DNA of 64,000 nt from Paguma larvata (taxonomy: Eukaryota; Chordata; Mammalia; Carnivora; Viverridae): assembly GCA_030068075.1 (NCBI GenBank), contig CM057825.1, positions 82,599,123-82,663,122 of the forward strand, read 5' to 3'. Shown here piece after piece: positions 57,316-64,000 of the stretch. The notes below the pieces were generated by a model. That model ran no database searches. It worked only from the letters and a program-made list of their open reading frames with translations, and was not told the origin of the DNA. Position numbers and translations under genes: made by a program. The first letter of the stretch is position 1; each line of letters begins with the position of its first letter.

Positions 57316-58911
57316 TAGCAACCACAATAACCATGGGTTCATAAGGGAAATTGGTCAAACAAACTTTTTGGCAAGATTGTTAGCAGTTTACTGAAGAAGT
57401 AGCTTGAAATATATTTATACACCTCCCCTTTGCTTAGTCATGGCCTTTAATTCCATGGGTCTGAATTCAATCAAGTCTTCATGACTCATCTAAAAGTTGC
57501 ATTTTTCTTATTTCAAAGACCGCTTCCCCGAAACAATAAATTCATATTATGCTTTAAGAAAAAGGAAGTAATTTGACATATATTTATCCAAAGAATCTTA
57601 CTCTATAGTAGAATTCACTACAGAAAATTTTATAAAACTTTGACCTGGCAACTCTGTCAGAAGCCATGTCTATGCCAACTTAAATGTTTAGAGAGAGGTG
57701 AATGTCATGATATTGTTTACAAGGGTGACAACTGTGTGAGCTATATGTTGAAGCACCTGGCTTTTCTTTGATTTTAAAGGGATTTTACTAATTATTCTAA
57801 ATCTAAAATACTAACTTCTGTGGGTAATACATTACTTAAGGCATAATCTATTGGTAGAAATATATGCTTAAACATAAAATCAACATGCAATATGAGGTTG
57901 AATTTTCTCTTTTGCCTTTAGTGTGTACCACTGGGACTCACAATTACTATCACGTGCCATGATTAAGTAGCGTGTTCCCAGAGCCCATCTCCATTAGGGA
58001 CACAGAGATTTTTTGTCACTCTAGGTCGACTGTGGAAGTGAAGAAGACACAAGTGCAGAAAGGCCAAAGAGGTCGCTCTCCCCAGGCAAAAGGTTTCATT
58101 CCATCTTTACCATGCATTTTAACCCAGTGATGTTGTCTATGATCTCTGGGGAAGTTTCCCATTTACTTAATAAATTATTTATCGGTTATGGTATCCGGAA
58201 CACAAAAGAATTTGTTTATACGCAATCCGCCGGGAACTTTATTTGAGGTGCTTCATGTACTTTCTACTCCTTTCTGAGGTCTGTAATAAGCGATTCTTAA
58301 ATAGCATTGAGAAAATGGTATAGTGACGTTGGGTGACTTGTTTTGGTTGTAGTAGTTATATATACTCTTAATATAATAGGGATTTTTTTCAAGCTTTTAC
58401 ATTCAAAGCGTGGGCTATATTTAGAGTATTCATACAGTTTATGGTCCAGGCCAGAACAATTCAGGACTAAAAGAGGGCATTAATAATACACCAAGAAAAC
58501 AAAGCCTTATATATGGTGTATCCCAGGCAAACTGGATATATGGTCACTTAATGATCTCACGATATCACCAAAGAAAACTCCATGGTTTTAACTAAAGACT
58601 GACTTAATTACAGAAAAAAATGCACAGTTGAGGGGCAAAAATCTAGATGGGTCAACACAAGTTCACTAGGCCCGGAAGAAAGACTGAGATAAGAAGCAGA
58701 CATGTTAAATTTATGATTTTATCTTTAGAATTTTTGTGTTTATATTAAGTGTAACAATAAAATCATATAACTTCTGGAAAAGTCATCGATTTACATTTTT
58801 GTTTACTCTCAATATCAATCCCTTCCTAAAACCTGTTTGTCAAGTTCTAGAATATCCACTTATGCAATTCTTCATGTAATTATTAATGAAGAATTGTTAA
58901 TATCTACTCTG
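57316..58911. other. long non-coding stretch, mostly unique
   Basis: About 1.6 kb without a recognised repeat. A few CpG-containing patches lie near 58020-58080 and 58190-58235, but there is no CpG island. Confidence 0.4.
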
Positions 58912-59090
58912 ACCAGGGACAGTTAGTAGTGTAAAGACTACAAATATGGATAAGATAAAGTGACTGTCCCCAAGAGGTAAAATAAGAAGAAGAAAGCCAG
59001 TAGCGAATAATATAACAGGTATATAATGATGTTAAAAATTCACACAACATGTGATAGAAGTTTCCTGAAGAAGGCACTAGCTGGCTGATA
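58912..59090 (-). mobile_element. possible L2 fragment
   Basis: 'tatggataagataaagtgac', 'tgtccccaagaggtaaaata' and 'aacaggtatataatgatgtt' recall the reversed 3' region of an L2 element. Weak. Confidence 0.35.
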
Positions 59091-59435
59091 AATCTGCAAT
59101 CTGTGAACTACAAAATAAGGAAACCCACACAGACATGGTCCTTCTGCATAAAAAATTATGACCCAAGTTCAACTTGTATAAGAGGTGGAGGGAGAGAACA
59201 GAAGCCATGACAATAAACTGAGTATTGAACATATGAAAAATTTAGGGAGTGACGGGCGAAAACGATTGTATCTTAAAAGTATATACATAAATTTCCCTTT
59301 CCGATGTATTTGCAACTCCTTGGAATCGGAAATGTTCTAGTAACTTCCTATGACAAATAGAAGGTGGGAGAAGCAAAGTTGTTCAAATTTTAAGCCTGGG
59401 CTTTAAGGGGCCTTGTATGCTTACTCTTGCTCTGG

Positions 59436-59441
59436 GGACTC

Positions 59442-59481
<40 letters not shown>

Positions 59482-59709
59482 GTTTTATTTATTTTTGAGT
59501 GAGACAGAGAGACAGAGAACTAGTGGGAAGGGACATAGATTGAGGGAGAGAGAGAGAGAGAGACAGAATCCACAGCAGGTTCCTGGCTCTAAGCCATCAG
59601 GACAGAGCCCAATGTGGGGCTGGAACTCATGAACCATGAAATCATGACCTGAGGTGAAATCAGATGCCTAACATACTGAGCAACCCAGGAGCCCCAGGAC
59701 CCCTGATAT
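59436..59709 (-). mobile_element. CAN-SINE with target-site duplication, TA-expanded tail
   Basis: Reversed copy at about 59478-59696. The 13-bp duplication 'ggactcctgatat' / 'ggacccctgatat' is at 59436-59448 and 59697-59709 with one difference. A TA microsatellite lies between the left duplication and the SINE body, where the tail belongs. Confidence 0.95.
59445..59479. repeat. (TA)n microsatellite at SINE tail
   Basis: About seventeen uninterrupted TA units, at the tail position of the SINE insertion. Confidence 0.95.
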
Positions 59710-59959
59710 TTTATAGACTTTTGGAGCATGGAAGACTACATGGAGAGGAACTACGTGCCCCAGCCAACAGTCGGCTAACTTTCAGCTGACACCACATCTC
59801 ACTGTAGAAGTGTGAGTAAGTCCAGTAGAGACCATAAAATCATCCAGCTGAACCCAACACAAATAAACAAATGCAGTCATATACTAAATAAATGGGTTTG
59901 TGTTTTAAGCCACTAAGCTTTCTAGTAGTTATTAGTTTTCTGACTGATTTAATGTATTA

Positions 59960-60175
59960 ACGGCTGGGCATATGTGTGTATTAACATACACATATGTATA
60001 TATCATTGTGTTTATATAAATAATATATAATATACCAATATAATTATTCACCTTGTGTGTATTATATACACATTCATTTAAATAAACATATGTATGTATG
60101 CATGCGTATAGATATATAAATCCATGTACATGTGTATACCTATATGTTTACAGACATACATGTACACACATACAC
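59960..60175. repeat. AT-rich (TATG/TACA)n low-complexity region
   Basis: Mixture of 'acatatgtatatat', 'atgtatgtatgcatgc' and 'tacatgtacacacatac' units; alternating purine-pyrimidine DNA. Confidence 0.85.
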
Positions 60176-61205
60176 AAACTATTGTTCTGGTTGAAATCTT
60201 TATTCACAAATTACACTTATTGAAATGATACATTTTAAGACTCTTTCGTAGTTCTTTTATAATTTTGTATAATCCTTTTATAATTCTAAATTATAAATGA
60301 ATTATTCATCTGCTGTTTGACCATACAATTCTCAAGCACTTTCAGACTCCTTTTTCCAAAGATGTGATTGGCTCTGAGGAATCAGGCTGACACTCAAGGA
60401 ATATGAATGTTAACACACCTCCAAAGCCCTACATTCACTTTCCTCTTGCAACTTACAGAAGAGCTTACACCAACCACTCGCATCCCCTAAATAGCTTAGG
60501 TAGGGGATAGAAGTGTTTCTTACGTTGGCTGGTGAGTTGCTGCTGAATGCGTTAGTACATGGGGAATGACTGATAAAAAGAGGTTCCTAGGTATTGATCA
60601 GCATTGTGCCCACGAATACAAAATAGTGTATTAAAAGGAGAGGAAAGAACACAGTTGGGGGAAGTGTTGAGAGTAGTGGAAGGAGTGCCCTTCAAGATGC
60701 TCAGGTCATTTTTTCCCCTTCTAGAAATTTAATAAGAAGAATTACTTTCATATATTCAAATAACTTGAGATGTATTTGGGTTAACATGTATTTCATGAAA
60801 AAACTTTGTGTAACATATCTCTATGTAAATTACTTTGATCAGAATATCTAAACTCTACAATTTGAGGGAATAGAAATCTTGGCTGGAAGTTTAAGGAGCA
60901 GAGAGGAGGGAATTATGTGGAGGTTTTGCATCTACATAAAGTAGGTTAGCCTAGGTTAAACACTTCCTAAATGTTCTAACTTGGGAGTAAATGAGGCAGA
61001 GTAAATTGAGACCATAAAATTAGGTATTCCAAATGTGTCATTGAAGATGAGTTGAGATGGTCTAGAGATAAAAAATAAAAATTAAAACATTAAATCAATG
61101 TAGAAAATAAATGACATACCGGAATCATAAATAGTTCAATTCTAGGCCCTCTTTCCTTCTTTCTTTGCCCTCTCACTCCATAAAACCACTCTTTTGCTGA
61201 TAAAT
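60176..61205. other. non-coding stretch, mostly unique
   Basis: No recognised transposon or gene. Confidence 0.35.
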
Positions 61206-61341
61206 TTTTTAAATGCTTATTTATTTATTTTTAAGAGAGAGAGAGAGAGCACGTGTTAGTGCAGAGCCCAATGTGGGGCTCAATCTCATGAACTCTGAGA
61301 TTGTGACCTGAGCTAAAATCAAGAGTCTGCCCAGGTACCCT
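61206..61341 (-). mobile_element. CAN-SINE, internally deleted
   Basis: 'ttaaatgcttatttatttat', a shortened GA block that jumps from 'gagagagagcacgtg' straight to 'gtgcagagcccaatgtgggg', and a broken head 'ctgcccaggtaccc'. It lacks part of the middle and part of the tRNA-like region. Confidence 0.88.
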
Positions 61342-61619
61342 GCCCATAAGTTTTTTAATTGACGTGGCAGTGACCCCTCAAGTTTATTTTTCTTAACCAG
61401 AAATCTCTTCTGATCTCTATTTGTATATACATTTGAATATGTCACATTTAAATGTCACAAAGATTGAAAACTCACTGAGTCATTAATTGATATCATCTTT
61501 ACATCCAGATTTGATTATCTTCCAATTTCCTTTATTAGTGAATGACCCGTGGCATCCATCCAGTCTTATGACTCAGAATTGCAGGCGTTATTTGTGAAAC
61601 TTTTTTTTATTCTCACCTC

Positions 61620-62530
61620 AGATTGAGTTATTTTATTAGGTCCTATCAGTTTCGTTTTCTGAAACTCCTGACCCACATTCACTGCTATCCATCTGTATTG
61701 CCATGTCCCTGGTCCTTGTCTGGGTTACTTCCATGGCCTCCAACTTTCCTCTTCATCCACACTTTTTTTTTTTTTTTTTTTTTGAAAGACAGAGAGACAG
61801 AGCATGAGTGGGGAGGAGCAGAGAGAGGGAGGGAGATATGGAATCTGAAGCAGGGTCCAGGCTCCAAGCTGTCAGCACAAAGCCAGACAGGGGGACTACA
61901 ACTCATGAACCAGGAAATCACGACGTGAGCCGAAGTCCCAGGCTCAGAAGAAAGAGCCGCCCACCTGCCCCTCTTCATCACTCTTATTCCTATAATTTTC
62001 CCTCTTCACTGACCCAGAATATCTTGTAAAAACACAAATGTGATCATTTTTCTACTTAAAAATCTTCAATAGCTTTTAAATTTTTTTATTACTAAGACAA
62101 AAAATATGTGTCATTATCTAGAAGATTCTGCATGAACTGAAACCTACTTCTCCAACCTTCTCATCACCACTTTACATTCAGATGTTGAGATAATTTAGGC
62201 AGAATGGGAGTGAAATAAATCTGCAATTTACCCGGTTATACTTTTAATTCTAAGAATAGGGCACTCCCCTTTCCTCATTTTCTTGCTCACTTTGCCTCCA
62301 CCCACCTCCCATTCCCTACCCCCCACCTCCCTCAGTTAGTAGTTCCTACTCATTTGTCAGAAAACAGCTGTGGTGTGACTTCTTAGAAAAACCCTCCTTG
62401 GCCATCACATTTTAGGCTAATAAAGTCCCCCTGATTACCTTTATCTTACATATGACTTTTCCTTCAGAATAATTGACATAATTTGAAATTACGTGCATTT
62501 TGATTGTTAGATTACTGGATAGATTTATGC
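61620..62530 (+). mobile_element. L2 LINE fragment, split by a SINE
   Basis: Left: 'tccatggcctccaactttcc'-type sequence. After the SINE: 'aaaacacaaatgtgatcatt', 'tttctacttaaaaatcttca', 'tctgcatgaactgaaaccta', 'tcccctttcctcattttctt', 'gtgtgacttcttagaaaaac' and 'cctccttggccatcacattt'. This is L2 coding-to-3' sequence in forward orientation. It is the same region that is seen reversed at 14265-14742. Confidence 0.7.
61749..61979 (-). mobile_element. CAN-SINE with target-site duplication
   Basis: Reversed copy at about 61763-61970 with a T run of about twenty-one (its tail). The head is decayed ('aaagagccgcccacctgccc'). The 9-bp duplication 'ctcttcatc' is at 61749-61757 and 61971-61979. It splits an L2. 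The 101-codon plus frame across it is an artefact. Confidence 0.93.
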
Positions 62531-62539
62531 TGACTCATA

Positions 62540-62880
62540 TGGTAGCCACTAGTCATGTATGACTATGTAAACTTAATTTAAATACAATTAAAAAAAATAA
62601 TGTTTATTTATTTTAGAGAGAGAGAGAAAGAGCACAAGCAGGGAAGAGGCAGAGAGACAGGGAGACACAGAATCCAAAGCAGGCTTCAGGCTCTGAGCTG
62701 TCGGCACAGAGCCCAATGTGGGGAAGAACTCATGAACTGTGAGATCATGACCTGAACTGAAGTTGGACGCTTAACTGACTGAGCCACCCAGGCACCCCTT
62801 AAGTACAAATTTTTAAAATAACATTTCATCAGTCATACGAGCCACATTTCAAGTGCTCAATAGTGCTGCAGAAAAATCAG
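62540..62880. mobile_element. MER5-type hAT-Charlie remnant, split by a SINE
   Basis: The left piece, 'catatggtagccactagtca', and the right piece, 'gagccacatttcaagtgctc' with 'aatagtgctgcag', are characteristic of MER5 termini. A CAN-SINE sits between them. Confidence 0.65.
62578..62810 (-). mobile_element. CAN-SINE with target-site duplication
   Basis: Reversed copy at about 62590-62798 ('aataatgtttatttatttta' to 'gagccacccaggcacccc'). The flanks 'ttaaatacaatt' (62578-62589) and 'ttaagtacaaat' (62799-62810) form a slightly diverged duplication. Confidence 0.95.
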
Positions 62881-63399
62881 AGCTGAACACTAGTTAAAGT
62901 GATAAGATTTTAATCAGGACTATTGCAATAAGGGAAGAGAAATCTCAACATAGAATAGGGCTCAAATCTGAATAAAACATGAACATATTGGAATTTATAG
63001 CCAAAGATCAAGGTGGGGGTTCAGTGGAAAGAGGAAACATCAGAGATACAAAGGAATTCTGATGTTCTGGGAATTGTAGCAGGATTCTTCCTGAAGGCAA
63101 GCCAGAGGGATCAAATGTCACCTGGGGTTTGGTGGAAGATGAGGAAGCCAATTAAATACTGAGAGCAATCAGATATGGAAGATGGAAGATTCTAGCTACA
63201 CCAACTCAGGAGGATTCTTGCTAAACCTGGACAACGCAGAGACAAATACAGAAATCCAAAAGTTCGGGCCAACTTGAAATGTTTGGGAAAGCCTAAGTAG
63301 AGTTTGGTCAAGGAGTGAATCTTAATCAATATAGTTCCTACTATATTGGACAGTACAGTTATAAAACTTTTCTATCACAGCAGGAATTCCTATTAGCAG
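62881..63399. other. non-coding stretch, family unclear
   Basis: No gene. 'actatattggacagtacag' at 63341-63359 resembles a MER5/hAT terminus. The preceding 450 bases have a GA-rich LTR-like texture, but I cannot name them. Confidence 0.3.
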
Positions 63400-63505
63400 A
63401 GGTTTAGACCATAAGCTCTGTGAAAGTAGAGTCAATATCTATCTGCTAAATATTAAATTCTGGTTCCTCCTAGAAGCCCAATAAATATTGGTTGCTTGTT
63501 ATTTA
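63400..63505 (+). mobile_element. probable L2 3' end fragment
   Basis: 'agaccataagctctgtgaaa', 'tcctagaagcccaataaata' and 'ttggttgcttgttattta' follow the L2 3' terminus layout. Diverged. Confidence 0.5.
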
Positions 63506-63539
63506 AGTGAAATCTTCCCCGGGCTTCATTTTGAGGATT

Positions 63540-63588
63540 TTGCTTTTGTTTTTGTTTTTTTTGTTGTTGTTATTGGTGTTGTTGTTTA
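63540..63588. repeat. (TTTTTG)/(GTT)n simple repeat
   Basis: 'ttttgtttttgttttttttg' followed by 'ttgttgttattggtgttgtt'. Confidence 0.88.
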
Positions 63589-64000
63589 ATTCCATCTTAT
63601 AAAGTGATTTAACTCAAGTTCTCCTTATTGGATTTGTTCACTTCCTGAAAGACTAATGAATTCGCTCATATATTCGTGTCATCGTGGTTTAATATAACTC
63701 ACGTTGATGGTCCCATTTTCAATTCGTATTGTTCTAGAGCTCACAGCTAAAATTTTCTTAAATCTGACTCTAGGTGCTAATGATTTAGTAACATCTCAGG
63801 ATTAAGAACCTCTGTGGTTTAAGGGCAAACAATTCTCTTCAAGGGTTCCTAAATCACATCTGTCTCTCCTTTTAAATTGCAGTATCACCTTTTTCTCATG
63901 TAGATTGATTGTGGGCCAGTTGGCTTTCATCCATATCTTTAAATCAACCATGCACTGGTAAAGCTGGCAGGTTGCAGGAGGAATTCGAAACAGGGCCAAT
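63589..64000. other. non-coding end of window
   Basis: No repeat recognised. A 65-codon reverse frame runs to the window edge (63802-63999) without a known domain. It could continue outside the window. Confidence 0.3.

Larger units (their letters stand above)
59290..59950 (+). mobile_element. MLT1-like MaLR LTR, split by a SINE
   Basis: The left part has 'aagcctgggctttaaggggc' and 'ttactcttgctctggggac'. The right part after the SINE has 'ctacatggagaggaactacg', 'tgccccagccaacagtcggc', 'aaataaatgggtttgtgttt' and 'taagccactaagctttctag'. This is the typical body and 3' end of an old MaLR LTR. Subfamily not fixed. Confidence 0.6.

Overview
This window is vertebrate nuclear DNA, and specifically it looks feliform carnivore (cat family or a close relative). 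The evidence is more than twenty copies of a tRNA-Lys-derived CAN-SINE. Each has a head close to 'gcgcctgggtggctcagt', a middle close to 'gagatcatgacctgagc' (seen in reverse copies), a CT-rich 3' part and an AATAAATAAA-type tail. This is the felid SINEC_Fc type, not the dog SINEC_Cf type. Older mammal-wide families (MIR, L2, MER5A, MLT1, MLT2 and L1M) make up the older repeat layer.

I find no supportable protein-coding gene, rRNA gene or tRNA gene. All open frames are short. The longest (126-137 codons) are read-throughs of pyrimidine tracts, frames inside transposons, or one unsupported frame at 50280-50693. The DNA is AT-rich and CpG-poor. It is best read as a gene desert or the inside of a very large intron; the sequence alone does not say which.

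Layout. 1-2700: unique DNA, one SINE, one MIR. 2700-9060: one long, very decayed plus-strand L1. It carries a SINE (3510-3700), an unidentified GC-richer block (about 4950-5765) and a MaLR-type LTR (5933-6367); its ORF2 is full of deletions. 9687-10141: MLT2-type ERVL LTR. 13598-13944: MLT1-type LTR. 14265-24670: L2, MIR, MER5A, two L1 3' ends and several SINEs between unique stretches. 24675-28890: unique, AT-rich. 28890-32840: L1 3' end, two long TTCC/TTTC pyrimidine tracts, three SINEs and degenerate LINE-like sequence. 32841-42800: mostly unique, few repeats. 42826-45913: seven CAN-SINEs in about 3.1 kb, all on the minus strand. 47667-52165: scattered SINEs, MIR and simple repeats. 52616-53595: an unusual composite with a near-identical inverted repeat. 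54860-64000: three L2 pieces, an MLT1-like LTR split by a SINE, a MER5-type hAT remnant split by a SINE, and more SINEs.

The strongest unexplained signal is at 52.6-53.6 kb. A pair of inverted arms of about 110 bp (one substitution and two T-run length differences) lies 724 bp apart. A 31-bp direct copy of sequence from 1.1 kb upstream ends 7 bp before the left arm, and a 16-bp local duplication follows it. No transposon family known to me explains this. A templated (template-switching) insertion would. There are no operons or interacting genes to describe. Repeat subfamily names come from memory of consensus sequences, not from a database search, and boundaries are approximate to about 10-30 bases unless target-site duplications are given.
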